From contig NZ_CACVCH010000051.1 of assembly GCF_902729425.1 (NCBI RefSeq), positions 1 through 64,000 on the forward strand: a stretch of DNA of 64,000 bases, written 5' to 3'. Of the stretch, positions 36,411 through 45,205 are shown piece by piece. The notes below the pieces were generated by a model. The model was not told where the DNA came from, searched no databases, and was given only the letters and a program-made list of their open reading frames with translations. The position numbers and the translations under genes were made by a program. Numbering within the stretch: the first letter of the stretch is position 1; every line of letters begins with the position of its first letter. Source of the DNA: Magnetospirillum sp. SS-4. GTDB taxonomy: Bacteria > Pseudomonadota > Alphaproteobacteria > Rhodospirillales > Magnetospirillaceae.

Positions 36411-38846
36411 ATGATCAACTGGATGGCGCACTACAGGGTTGGCAGCCGCATCTTCGCCGGCTTCATCCTCGTGCTGGCGCTGCTCTGCGTGCTGGCCTAC
36501 ACCGGCTGGCACTCGCTGACCGGCACCACCGACCGGACCAAGACCTATATTCTCCATGCCGAGCAAGTCGAGGGCATCCTGCGCATCCAGACCCAAGTCG
36601 CCGACATGCGCCGCAACGTGCAGGTGTTCGGCTTCACCGGCGCCGAGGCAGCCCACAAGCAGGTGACCGACATCGGCACCCCCCTGGTCGGAGCGATCAA
36701 GTCCCTGCGCGATACCTTCCAGTCCGAAACCCGCCGCGAGGCGCTGGGCAAGATGGTCAAGCTGGCCGAGAACTATCTGGCCGATTTCAACAAGATGCGC
36801 GAGCTGCGCCAGAAGCGCGACGCCGCCATAGCCAACATGCGCGCCGCCGGCGCCACCGCCTTGGAGGCGCTGGAAAAGGGGCAGAACGCGCTGACCGCCA
36901 GCAACGACCATGTCGAGGCCCTGCAATTCAGCGAAATCCAGGTGGAACTGGGCCAGGCCCGCATCTTCGCCAACATCTACCTCACCGCGCCAACCGCCGA
37001 AGGAGCCCAAAGGGTCTTGAAGACCATCGGCGGCACCAAGGCCGCCACCGAGACGGCCTTGGGCAAGGCCAGCATCCCGGCGGTCCAGGCGGCGCTGAAG
37101 GAGGCGCTTGCCGCCCTCGTCCGCTACGAGACCGATTTCACCGTCATGGTCAAGGACGTGGAGGCGGCCGAGGCTCTGGTCAACGGCGTCATGCCCAGGC
37201 TGGCCGCCGAGTTCGCCGACCTTGCCGCCGGCGTCGCCGCGGATCTCGAAGCCTCCATGATCAAGGAATCCGCCGAGAACGCCGCCGCCAACGAGGCCGC
37301 CATCCGAATGCTGCTTACCGTTACCGTGTTCGCGCTGGCGCTTGGCGTCCTGTTCGCCTGGATGATCGCCCGCGGCATCACCGTGCCGATCGGCGACATG
37401 ACCGGGGCCATGAACCGTCTGGCCGGCGGCGACAATTCCGTCCAGGTGCCCGCCTTGGGCAACAAGGACGAAATCGGCGAGATGGCCAAGGCGGTGCAGG
37501 TGTTCAAGCAGAACGCCATCGACAAGCTCCGCATGGAGGCCGAGCAGAGGGCGGCCGAGGAGGCCCAACGCAAGGCCGAGGAGGAGCAGAGGAAACGCGA
37601 GGCCGCCATCGTCGCCGAGGTGGCCGAGGTCGCCAAGGCCGCCAGCAACGGCGATCTCGACCGCCGCATCGATCTCGACGGCAAGAACGGCTTCCTGCTC
37701 AACCTGTGCGAGGGCGTCAACAATCTGGTCAACCTGACCGGCGTGGCGCTGAAGGACGTGGCCGGCGTGCTGGCCGCCGTCGCCCGCGGCGATCTCACCC
37801 GGCGCATCACCAACGATTATGCCGGCGTATTCGGCCAGTTGAAGGGGGACGTCAACCTGACCGCCGACAAGCTGTCGGAGGTCGTGGGCAACATCAACGA
37901 GGCCACCGGCCAGATCACCAGCGCCGCCTCCGAGGTCGCCGCCGGCAGCCAGGACCTGTCGGAACGCTCGGAGCAGCAGGCCTCGGCGCTGGAGGAAACC
38001 GCCGCCTCCATGGAGGAGCTGGCCGCCACCGTCCGCCAGAACTCGGCCAACGCCCAGCAGGCCAACCAGCTGGCGGCCGGCGCCCGCGAGATCGCCGCCG
38101 GCGGCGGCCAGGTGGTGTCCGACGCCATTACCGCCATGGGCCGCATCGAGGGCAGCTCGCAGAAGATCGAGGACATCGTCGGCATGATCGACGAGATCGC
38201 CTTCCAGACAAACCTGCTGGCGCTGAACGCGGCGGTGGAGGCGGCCAGGGCCGGCGACGCCGGCAAGGGCTTCGCCGTGGTGGCGCAGGAGGTAAGGAAC
38301 CTCGCCCAGCGCTCGGCCCAGGCCTCGAAGGAGATCAAGGGCCTGATCGCCGAAAGCTCGTCCCAGGTCCGCTCCGGCGCCGATCTGGTCAAGGGCGCTG
38401 GCAAGACCCTGGAGGATATCCTGGGATCGGTGAAGCGGGTCGCCGACATTGTCGCCGAGATCGCGGCGGCCTCGGCCGAACAGGCCTCGGGCATCGATCA
38501 GGTCAATTCCGCCATCACCCAGATGGACGAGATGACCCAGCAGAACGCCGCCCTGGTCGAGGAAAGCACGGCGGCCGCCCATTCGCTGGAGGAACAGGCC
38601 CGTCATCTGGGGCAGGTGATGGCCTTCTTCAACACCGGAACCGAAGCCGCCGCCCCGCCGGCGCCGGCGCGCGACAAGCCGGCCACCCGGCCGGCGGCCA
38701 AGGCCCCGCCGGCCCGGACAGCCGTCAAGAAGCCGCAGCAGGCCAATTCCCATCTGGCCAAACTGCACCACAAGACCGAGGCGGCCTCTCCCTCGCCTTC
38801 CGCCGCCAAGACCACCGGCGACGGCGAGGACTGGGCCGAGTTCTGA
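36411..38846 (+). CDS. methyl-accepting chemotaxis protein with tandem HAMP and CheR-docking tail
   Basis: The 811-residue receptor has TM1 (about 14-34), a ~265-residue helical periplasmic sensor, TM2 (about 299-323), a HAMP domain, a charged coiled linker (about 380-405), a second HAMP-like unit (about 410-480) and the signalling helix pair. The hairpin tip is [34 protein letters not shown] Pro/Ala-rich tether (about 745-800) ends in DWAEF, which fits the xWxxF pentapeptide that docks CheR/CheB. Ligand unknown. ATG 36411 follows GGGGGA; a TTG four codons earlier is unlikely. Confidence 0.93.
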   Translation: MINWMAHYRVGSRIFAGFILVLALLCVLAYTGWHSLTGTTDRTKTYILHAEQVEGILRIQTQVADMRRNVQVFGFTGAEAAHKQVTDIGTPLVGAIKSLRDTFQSETRREALGKMVKLAENYLADFNKMRELRQKRDAAIANMRAAGATALEALEKGQNALTASNDHVEALQFSEIQVELGQARIFANIYLTAPTAEGAQRVLKTIGGTKAATETALGKASIPAVQAALKEALAALVRYETDFTVMVKDVEAAEALVNGVMPRLAAEFADLAAGVAADLEASMIKESAENAAANEAAIRMLLTVTVFALALGVLFAWMIARGITVPIGDMTGAMNRLAGGDNSVQVPALGNKDEIGEMAKAVQVFKQNAIDKLRMEAEQRAAEEAQRKAEEEQRKREAAIVAEVAEVAKAASNGDLDRRIDLDGKNGFLLNLCEGVNNLVNLTGVALKDVAGVLAAVARGDLTRRITNDYAGVFGQLKGDVNLTADKLSEVVGNINEATGQITSAASEVAAGSQDLSERSEQQASALEETAASMEELAATVRQNSANAQQANQLAAGAREIAAGGGQVVSDAITAMGRIEGSSQKIEDIVGMIDEIAFQTNLLALNAAVEAARAGDAGKGFAVVAQEVRNLAQRSAQASKEIKGLIAESSSQVRSGADLVKGAGKTLEDILGSVKRVADIVAEIAAASAEQASGIDQVNSAITQMDEMTQQNAALVEESTAAAHSLEEQARHLGQVMAFFNTGTEAAAPPAPARDKPATRPAAKAPPARTAVKKPQQANSHLAKLHHKTEAASPSPSAAKTTGDGEDWAEF

Positions 38847-38859
38847 CCGGAGCGTCTAG

Positions 38860-38886
38860 CCCCCCTCCGACAAGGGCGGAGGGGGG
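38860..38886. repeat. perfect 10-bp hairpin between the receptor gene and cheR
   Basis: Arms 38860-38869 and 38877-38886 enclose a 7-base loop. No T run follows, so it more likely stabilises or processes the che mRNA than ends it. Confidence 0.55.
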
Positions 38887-38974
38887 ATTGCCCCGGTTCG
38901 TCATTGTCTGGTAGCACCAATCTGCTATGACATTAAACCGGTGGGAGGGATGTTCCCTCCAGGGTTCGGGATGG

Positions 38975-39829
38975 ATGGCCATCGCAGACAATCACGCCCA
39001 TCGGCACGAGTTCGACTTGGGAGACCGCGAGTTCCGCTTCCTGGCGACATTCCTGTCGCGGGAAACCGGCATCGTGCTGTCCGCCCACAAGCGCCAGATG
39101 GTATGCGGCCGGCTGGTGAAGCGGCTGCGCGCGCTCGGCATGCGCGACTTTTCCGAATATTGCGACATGCTGAACGGCCCCGGCGCCCATGCCGAGATCG
39201 AACACCTGGTCAACGCCATCACCACCAACATCACCAATTTTTTCCGCGAGCCGCATCATTTCGACCATCTGCGACGCGAGGTCCTGGAACCCCGCCTGAC
39301 CCAGATTCCCCGCCGTCCCCGCCTGCGCATCTGGTCGGCGGGCTGCTCGTCCGGCCAGGAGCCCTATTGCATCGCCATGATGGTGGCCGAGACCCTGAAG
39401 CCGCCGGAAGCCTGGGACGCCCTGATCCTCGCCACCGACATCGACACCAACATGCTGTCGCGGGGCGCCGCCGGCATCTACACCACCGAGACGGCCGAAC
39501 AGATCCCGGAAACCTACCGCAAGCGCTTCGTGCGCCGCATCGCCAACGATCCCGATCACGTCCAGATGGCCGACGAGTTGCGGCGGCTGATTCGCTTCAA
39601 GCGCCTCAACCTTCACGAGACATGGCCGATGAAGGGCTCGTTCGACGCCATTTTCTGTCGCAACGTCGCCATCTATTTCGACAAGCCGACACAAAGAAAT
39701 CTGTTCAACCGCTACGCCGACATGTTGGTCATAGGCGGAATGCTATACCTTGGTCATGCCGAATCGCTGATCGGCCTGACCGACCGTTTCGAGGTTTCCG
39801 ACAAGACTGTTTACAGGCGCATCCGATGA
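38975..39829 (+). CDS. cheR: chemotaxis protein methyltransferase CheR
   Basis: The 284-residue CheR methylates receptor glutamates. The N-terminal helical domain (FRFLATFLSRETGIVL) is followed by the SAM fold with RIWSAGCSSGQEPYCIAM, ATDIDTNML and FCRNVAIYF. ATG 38975 gives the family-typical start; an earlier in-frame ATG (38927) has no ribosome site. Its stop overlaps the cheD start (ATGA). Confidence 0.95.
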   Translation: MAIADNHAHRHEFDLGDREFRFLATFLSRETGIVLSAHKRQMVCGRLVKRLRALGMRDFSEYCDMLNGPGAHAEIEHLVNAITTNITNFFREPHHFDHLRREVLEPRLTQIPRRPRLRIWSAGCSSGQEPYCIAMMVAETLKPPEAWDALILATDIDTNMLSRGAAGIYTTETAEQIPETYRKRFVRRIANDPDHVQMADELRRLIRFKRLNLHETWPMKGSFDAIFCRNVAIYFDKPTQRNLFNRYADMLVIGGMLYLGHAESLIGLTDRFEVSDKTVYRRIR

Positions 39830-40464
39830 CCCAGGACCAGGTCTGGGGAGCCCAGGCGGACGAGGCAGAGCGCCGCCGCTGGTTCGACCCGACCTTCAAG
39901 ATCATGGCCGTCAAGGTCCTGCCGGGCGAGCATTACGTCTCGACCGCCGGGCAGGAAATGATCGTGACCGTGCTGGGCTCGTGCGTGTCCGCCTGCGTCT
40001 GGGAACCCCGTCTCAAGATCGGCGGCCTGAATCACTTCATGCTGCCGGAATCCAGCTCGAACGACCGGGCGCCGGTGGACAAGTCCATGCGCTACGGCAA
40101 CCACGCCATGGAAGAACTGATCAACGACCTGCTGCGGCGCGGCGCCCGGCGCGATTCCCTGGAAATCAAGGTGTTCGGCGGCGGCAACGTGGTCTCCAGC
40201 ATGAGCACGGGCGCCACCGTGCCCATCGGCGACCGCAATGCCGAATTCGTGCGGCGCTATCTGGACGACGAGGGGCTGCGCATCGCCGCCGCGGACCTGG
40301 GCGGCCAGCATCCGCGCCGCATCCATTTCTTTCCCCGCATCGGCAAGGTCATCCGCCTGTTCCTGAAGAAGGACGTGGAGCGCGCAGTGCTCAATCGCGA
40401 ACTCACCTACCGTTCCAAACTCAAGGACGTGCCGGTCGAAGGCGACGTCGAATTGTTCACCTGA
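39826..40464 (+). CDS. cheD: chemoreceptor glutamine deamidase CheD
   Basis: The 212-residue CheD deamidates receptor glutamines. The catalytic Cys lies in VTVLGSCVSACVWEP and the His in GGLNHFMLP; KVFGGGNVV and NAEFVRRYLDDEG complete the fold. It overlaps cheR by four bases and lies eight bases before cheB. Confidence 0.95.
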   Translation: MTQDQVWGAQADEAERRRWFDPTFKIMAVKVLPGEHYVSTAGQEMIVTVLGSCVSACVWEPRLKIGGLNHFMLPESSSNDRAPVDKSMRYGNHAMEELINDLLRRGARRDSLEIKVFGGGNVVSSMSTGATVPIGDRNAEFVRRYLDDEGLRIAAADLGGQHPRRIHFFPRIGKVIRLFLKKDVERAVLNRELTYRSKLKDVPVEGDVELFT

Positions 40465-40472
40465 GACCCGCC

Positions 40473-41513
40473 ATGGCGAAAATCCGTGTCCTCATCGTCG
40501 ACGATTCCGCCCTCATGCGTCAGGTGCTGTCGTCGATCCTGTCCTCCGATCCGGGCATCGAGGTGGTCGGCACCGCCCCCGATCCCCTGGTGGCGCGGGA
40601 AAAGATCAAGGCCCTCAATCCCGACGTGATGACCCTGGACGTCGAGATGCCGGGCATGGACGGCATCGCCTTCCTCGAAAAGGTGATGACGCTGCGCCCG
40701 ATGCCGGTGGTGATGGTCTCGTCGCTGACCGAAAAGGGCGCCGAGGTCACCGTGCGCGCCATGGAGCTGGGCGCGGTCGACGTGTTCTGCAAGCCGGCCG
40801 ACGCCGCCTCCGGCGGTTTTACCGCCCACGGGCCGGAACTGATCGAGAAGGTCAAGGCCGCCGCCGCCTCCAGGGTCAGGGCGCTGGTCAATCACGGCCG
40901 CCGCCCGGCGACGGCGCTGTCGGTGACCCAGATCTACAAATCCACCGACCGGCTGGTGGCCATCGGGTCCAGCACCGGCGGCGTCGAGGCGTTGCGCGAC
41001 ATCATCCTGGCCCTGCCCCCCGACGCGCCGCCCATCGTCGTCGCCCAGCACATTCCGCCGCGCTTCTCCACCAGCTTCGCCGAGCGACTGGACGGGCTGG
41101 CGGCGGTGCGGGTCAAGGAGGCCGCCGACGGCGAGCGCATCCTGGCCGGTCATGTCTATATCGCCCCCGGCGACCGCCATCTGATGGTGAAGCGCTCGGG
41201 CGCCGCCCTGATGACCCGGACCCATGACGGCCCGCTGGTGAGCGGCCACAAGCCCAGCGTCGACGTGCTGTTCCAATCGGTGGCCGATATCTGCGGCTCC
41301 AACGCGGTGGGGGTGATCCTGACCGGCATGGGCCGCGACGGCGCCGAGGGCTTGCTGTCCATGCGCCAGGCCGGGGCCGAGACCATCGGCCAGGACGAAT
41401 CCTCGTGCGTCGTCTACGGCATGCCCAAGGCCGCCAAGGATCTGGGGGGCGTGGCCCGCGAACTGGCGCTGCCCCGCATCGCCGACGAGATTCTGAGACT
41501 ATGCCGCGCATAG
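40473..41513 (+). CDS. cheB: chemotaxis methylesterase/deamidase CheB
   Basis: The 346-residue CheB has an N-terminal receiver (Asp10/Asp11, phospho-Asp56 in MTLDVEMPGMDG) and a C-terminal methylesterase with Ser in AIGSSTGGVEAL, His in VAQHIPPRFS and Asp in LTGMGRDGAEG. It removes methyl groups from receptors when phosphorylated by CheA. Confidence 0.96.
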   Translation: MAKIRVLIVDDSALMRQVLSSILSSDPGIEVVGTAPDPLVAREKIKALNPDVMTLDVEMPGMDGIAFLEKVMTLRPMPVVMVSSLTEKGAEVTVRAMELGAVDVFCKPADAASGGFTAHGPELIEKVKAAAASRVRALVNHGRRPATALSVTQIYKSTDRLVAIGSSTGGVEALRDIILALPPDAPPIVVAQHIPPRFSTSFAERLDGLAAVRVKEAADGERILAGHVYIAPGDRHLMVKRSGAALMTRTHDGPLVSGHKPSVDVLFQSVADICGSNAVGVILTGMGRDGAEGLLSMRQAGAETIGQDESSCVVYGMPKAAKDLGGVARELALPRIADEILRLCRA

Positions 41514-41595
41514 GCAGGATCACCCGCAAGCAATGTATTGATGCCATCCCTCCGATACGTGACACTGAGGGCCGGGGATATTGGGGAAAACCTTC

Positions 41596-42105
41596 ATGAC
41601 CGAATACAGCGCCACCCAAGCCGACCTGCTGGAATTGCTCGCCCGCTGGCGGGCCTTCTCCGAATTGCAGCAGAACGCCTTCGCCTTCCTGGCGGCCGAG
41701 GCCATCGCCACCGGCCAGGAATTCGAGAATTCGACCGAGGGCGCGGCCGGCATTCTCAGCCGCATGGGCGACGCCTCGGTGGTTCTGGACCCGGCACAGA
41801 TTCAGGCCGAGACCTTCAGCGTGGTTCATCGCCTCCAGGCCGCCGACCGGTCGCGCCAGGGGCTGGAGCAGGTGGCGTCGGTGCTGGAGACCCTGCGCCG
41901 CCTGGAAGCCGAACTGGCTGAACGCGGCGGCGGCGACCTCGCCCTGCCCGACGTCACCCCCACCGCCACCGAATGGATCGACCAGTTGGGCGAATGCGTG
42001 ACCCTGGCCGACTGGCGCAAGCGCTTCAACGAGGCCCTGCACGGCCGCGACCCCGGCCCGCGCAACCCGGCCCCGGCCGACGACGGCGACGACGAATTGT
42101 TCTGA
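41596..42105 (+). CDS. hypothetical helical protein in the chemosensory operon
   Basis: The 169-residue protein is predicted mostly helical (DLLELLARWRAFSELQQNAFAFLAAEAIATGQEFE; VLETLRRLEAELAERG), with a Pro-rich acidic tail ending DDGDDELF. The length and an acidic C-terminal tail loosely recall CheY-phosphatases such as CheZ, but no CheZ catalytic motif is seen. It is coupled to the ParA-like gene by TGATG. Its position after cheB points to chemosensory signalling or array placement. ATG 41596 lies within a poorly marked start. Confidence 0.6.
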   Translation: MTEYSATQADLLELLARWRAFSELQQNAFAFLAAEAIATGQEFENSTEGAAGILSRMGDASVVLDPAQIQAETFSVVHRLQAADRSRQGLEQVASVLETLRRLEAELAERGGGDLALPDVTPTATEWIDQLGECVTLADWRKRFNEALHGRDPGPRNPAPADDGDDELF

Positions 42106-43253
42106 TGCCGCCCCCGCCCACCCCCCGGCCGCCGGTCATGGTGGCGGTGTTCAATCAGAAGGGCGGGGTCGCCAAGACCACCACGTCATGCAATCTGGCG
42201 GTCTGCCTGAGGGCGTTCGGGTATCACGTCCTGCTGGTTGACCTGGATACCCAGGGCAACGCCACCGGCAGCTTCGGCTTCACGCCGCTGCCCGCCACCG
42301 GTTCGTTCGAGGTGATCACCGGTCGCGCCAAGGCCGCCGACATCGCCCTCGACACCCCCTATCCCGGCCTGTGGCTGCTGCCCGCCACCACCAGCCTGCG
42401 CGACGACACCCACATGCTGGCCCATGCCGGCCGGCGGCGAGGACTGCTGGAAGCCCGCCTCGCCGATACCGGCGTCGACGTGGTGATCGTCGATTGCCCG
42501 CCCGCCCTGGCCGCCGCCACCGCCACCGCCCTGGCCTCGGCCTCGGTGGTGCTGCTGCCGGTCCGCCCCGACCCCTTCGCCCATGAAGGGCTGGTCAACA
42601 CCTGGTACGAGATCAAGCGGTTCCGCGAGACCATCAACGGCCGCCTGGGCGTCGCCGGAATCTTGATGACCATGTCGGGCTCGGAGCCGGCCGGCGACGA
42701 CGTCGCCCGCGTCATCCGCGCCGAATTCGGCGACCATGTCTACGCCACCGAGATCGCCACCGATCCCAAGGTGGCCGAAGCGGCGGGAATGGCGCTGCCG
42801 GTGGCGGTGCTCGACCCCGACGGCCCCGCCGGCCGCGCCTATGTCGACGCCACCCGCGAACTTCTGTTCCGTCTGGCCCGCCACGAACGTCCCGACCTTC
42901 TCCTGCCCGAGCCGCTGGCGGTGGAAACCGCCCTCAACCAATTGCGGGAATGGCGCGCCACCACCCATGCCGCCCTGCTGCGCGTTCCCGGCCGGGGCGA
43001 CGGCTGGGCCGGAACCGGAGCGGACGGACACGAGGATGCGGACACGGTTCCGGACGATTATTTCGGCCCGGTCCCCGCCACCGATCCATCGCCGCCGCCG
43101 CCGCGTCCGGGCCTCGGCCGGATGGCCGCCGCCCTGCTGGCCGGGCTGCTGGCGGGCATGGCGATCGAGGCCGGAACCGGAATCCTGTCGGGAATTCTTG
43201 GCCGGAGCGCGGGGGACGCGGCCGTCAGATATACTGGCCCGAATCCACCTTGA
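42105..43253 (+). CDS. ParA/MinD-family ATPase in the che operon, with hydrophobic C-terminus
   Basis: The 382-residue protein has the deviant Walker A FNQKGGVAKTTTS (signature Lys19, Lys24), LLVDLDTQGNATG and VIVDCPP, as in ParA. ParA homologues in che clusters (PpfA, ParC) position chemosensory arrays or cytoplasmic clusters. Unusually it carries a ~65-residue Pro/Asp-rich linker and then a hydrophobic Ala/Leu/Gly segment (about 340-366) that could be a membrane helix. Its 3' end overlaps the opposite-strand SDR gene by 29 bases. Confidence 0.85.
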   Translation: MPPPPTPRPPVMVAVFNQKGGVAKTTTSCNLAVCLRAFGYHVLLVDLDTQGNATGSFGFTPLPATGSFEVITGRAKAADIALDTPYPGLWLLPATTSLRDDTHMLAHAGRRRGLLEARLADTGVDVVIVDCPPALAAATATALASASVVLLPVRPDPFAHEGLVNTWYEIKRFRETINGRLGVAGILMTMSGSEPAGDDVARVIRAEFGDHVYATEIATDPKVAEAAGMALPVAVLDPDGPAGRAYVDATRELLFRLARHERPDLLLPEPLAVETALNQLREWRATTHAALLRVPGRGDGWAGTGADGHEDADTVPDDYFGPVPATDPSPPPPRPGLGRMAAALLAGLLAGMAIEAGTGILSGILGRSAGDAAVRYTGPNPP

Positions 43254-43932
43254 TGACCTCGCCGGTGATGCAGCGCGCCGCGTCCGACAGCAGGAACAGC
43301 ACCGCGTTAGCGATGTCGCCGGTATCGGGCAGGATGTTCAGCGCCGCCTCGGCCAGGGCCTTGTCGCGGAACTGCTGGTCCAGCTTCAGCGTCATCTCGG
43401 TGAGCACCATGCCCGGCGCCACCGCGTTGCAGGTGACGCCCTTGCCGCCCAGTTCCTTGGCGGCGCTCTTGGTCAGGCCGACCATGCCGGCCTTGGAGGC
43501 CGCGTAATTTCCCTGGCCGACCTTGCCCCGGAGGCCGTTGATGGATATCATGTTGACGATGCGGCCAATACCGGCCTGAACCATGCCGGGGCCGGCCGCC
43601 CGTATGGTGTTGAAGGCGCTGGTCAGATTGACGTCGATCACCGAGCGCCATTCGTCGTCACTCATCTTGAGAAGCGTGCGGTCCCGCGTGATGCCGGCAT
43701 TGTTCACCAGAAGAGTCACGGGTTTGCCGATGGCCGCGAAGGCCGCGTTGACGCTGGCCGAATCGGACACGTCCACCGCGTGGGCGGTCATGCCGGCCGG
43801 AAGCTCCCCGACCTCGCGGTCGAACACATGGACCTCGGCGCCGCCCGCCGCCAGACCGGTGGCGATGGTGAGACCGATGCCCCGCATTCCGCCGGTGACG
43901 ACGGCGACGCGACCTGGAAATTCCCACTTCAT
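43225..43932 (-). CDS. short-chain dehydrogenase (FabG/PhaB-like)
   Basis: The 235-residue SDR has VTGGMRGIGLT, NNAGITRDRTLLKM and MISINGL followed by Tyr-x3-Lys in YAASKAG. The NNAGITRD segment is typical of 3-oxoacyl-ACP or acetoacetyl-CoA reductases. Its role is unknown because no fatty-acid or PHB genes are adjacent. It diverges from the GNAT gene across a 153-base control region. Confidence 0.83.
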   Translation of the reverse strand: MKWEFPGRVAVVTGGMRGIGLTIATGLAAGGAEVHVFDREVGELPAGMTAHAVDVSDSASVNAAFAAIGKPVTLLVNNAGITRDRTLLKMSDDEWRSVIDVNLTSAFNTIRAAGPGMVQAGIGRIVNMISINGLRGKVGQGNYAASKAGMVGLTKSAAKELGGKGVTCNAVAPGMVLTEMTLKLDQQFRDKALAEAALNILPDTGDIANAVLFLLSDAARCITGEVIKVDSGQYI

Positions 43933-43944
43933 ACCAACCCCCTC

Positions 43945-43981
43945 TTGACCATCTGGTGTATTTCGGTATTATCGTACCGAA
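43945..43981 (+). promoter_or_regulatory. promoter overlapped by a palindrome, upstream of the GNAT gene
   Basis: TTGACC (43945-43950) and TATTAT (43967-43972) are 16 bases apart on the plus strand. The palindrome TTCGGTA-N6-TACCGAA (43962-43981) covers the -10 element, so a bound regulator would block transcription. Confidence 0.5.
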
Positions 43982-44085
43982 TTATTCATTTAACAGGGTA
44001 CCGCCCACCTGGGGCAGCCGTCAAGAGCCGGCACCGCGAAATCCCAGGGATTCGGACCCAAGAGCCCGGGAGGTTCGCGAGTTCC

Positions 44086-45066
44086 ATGAGCACCACTATC
44101 CGCGACATCACTAGCGCCGACATCGAACGGGTGATCGACTTCGATCGCCGCCTCACCGGGTCCGCGCGCCGCAATTACCACGAGAAGCGGATGGCCGCCG
44201 CCAACGCCGAGCCCGCCAGCTTCATCACCATCGCCGCCTTCGACGGCCAGACCCTTCAGGGCTATGCCTTCGCCCACGTCCTGGACGGCGAGTTCGGCGG
44301 CGCCGGCCCCGTCGGCGTGATGGAAACCATCGGAGTCGACCCCGACCTGCGCGGCAACGGCCTCGGCCGCAAGCTGATGGCCGCCGTCGAGGACGCCCTG
44401 CGCAAGCGCGGCATCAAGGAAATCGTCACTCAGGCCGACTGGACCGAACACCCCATCACCCGCTTCTTCCAGTCGGCGGGCTTTGAACTGGCGCCGCGTC
44501 TGGTGCTGGAGCGCGCCACCGGCAACACCTCCGATTTCGACGCCCCCCTGGCCCAGCAGGTCAGGGACAGCGACGAGGTCGACCTGTCCGATCCGTCGGG
44601 CGACGATTTCGCGGCCCTGTCGCGTGACCGGGTGCCCGTGCGTTCGCTGACCGAAGCCGACTTCCCCTTCATCGTCTCCATCGACCGCAAGGTGATGCGC
44701 CGCGACCGTTCCGGGTACTACAAGCGCAAGATCAGCGAAGTCACCAAGGAAACCGGCGTTCGCGTCTCGCTGGTGGCCGAGGTTGACGGCCTGTTCGCCG
44801 GCTTCGTCATGGCCCGGACCGAATACGGCGAGTTCGGTCGCGCCCATGCCACCGCCATCCTGGACACCATTGGCGTCGACCCCGCCAATGCCGGCCAGAA
44901 TGTCGGCCGGGCCCTGATGAGCCAGCTTCTGACCAATCTGTCGTCGCTGGGTGTGGAAAAGGTGCAGACCCAGGTCGCCTGGAACAGCTTCGAACTGCTC
45001 CAGTTCCTGGCCCGCTGCGGCTTCACCCCGTCCCAGCGCCTCAGCTTCTGGCGTCGCCTGGACTAG
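44086..45066 (+). CDS. tandem GNAT acetyltransferase
   Basis: The 326-residue protein holds two GNAT domains (about 4-150 and 183-326). The acetyl-CoA loop is DPDLRGNGLGRKL in the first and DPANAGQNVGRAL in the second, so the first looks canonical and the second slightly degenerate. Substrate unknown; similar double-GNAT proteins occur near aromatic-degradation genes. GGGAGG lies 12 bases before the ATG. It is followed by a clear terminator. Confidence 0.83.
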   Translation: MSTTIRDITSADIERVIDFDRRLTGSARRNYHEKRMAAANAEPASFITIAAFDGQTLQGYAFAHVLDGEFGGAGPVGVMETIGVDPDLRGNGLGRKLMAAVEDALRKRGIKEIVTQADWTEHPITRFFQSAGFELAPRLVLERATGNTSDFDAPLAQQVRDSDEVDLSDPSGDDFAALSRDRVPVRSLTEADFPFIVSIDRKVMRRDRSGYYKRKISEVTKETGVRVSLVAEVDGLFAGFVMARTEYGEFGRAHATAILDTIGVDPANAGQNVGRALMSQLLTNLSSLGVEKVQTQVAWNSFELLQFLARCGFTPSQRLSFWRRLD

Positions 45067-45123
45067 GAGCACCCTCGGCGGGTCGTCGTCCCCCCCCCCC
45101 TCTTCTTCGACGATCCGCGGATC

Positions 45124-45163
45124 GGGGCCGGAGATAGCGATATCTCCGGCCCCAACTCTTTTA
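45124..45163 (+). terminator. Rho-independent terminator after the GNAT gene
   Basis: A perfect 13-bp stem (45124-45136 and 45141-45153) with loop GCGA is followed by AACTCTTTTA. It lies 57 bases after the stop codon. Confidence 0.8.
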
Positions 45164-45205
45164 TATATTGACAAGATCATTCATACATCCCCGCTATAGC
45201 TCACC

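Noticed and set aside
33776-36418. 880-codon open frame opposite cheA and cheW
   Set aside because: Antisense shadow with skewed His/Gln/Gly composition and no recognisable domain.
45168-45200. TTGACA and TATAGC as a LysR promoter
   Set aside because: Spacing of 21 bases is outside the normal range; listed only as uncertain in the gene entry.
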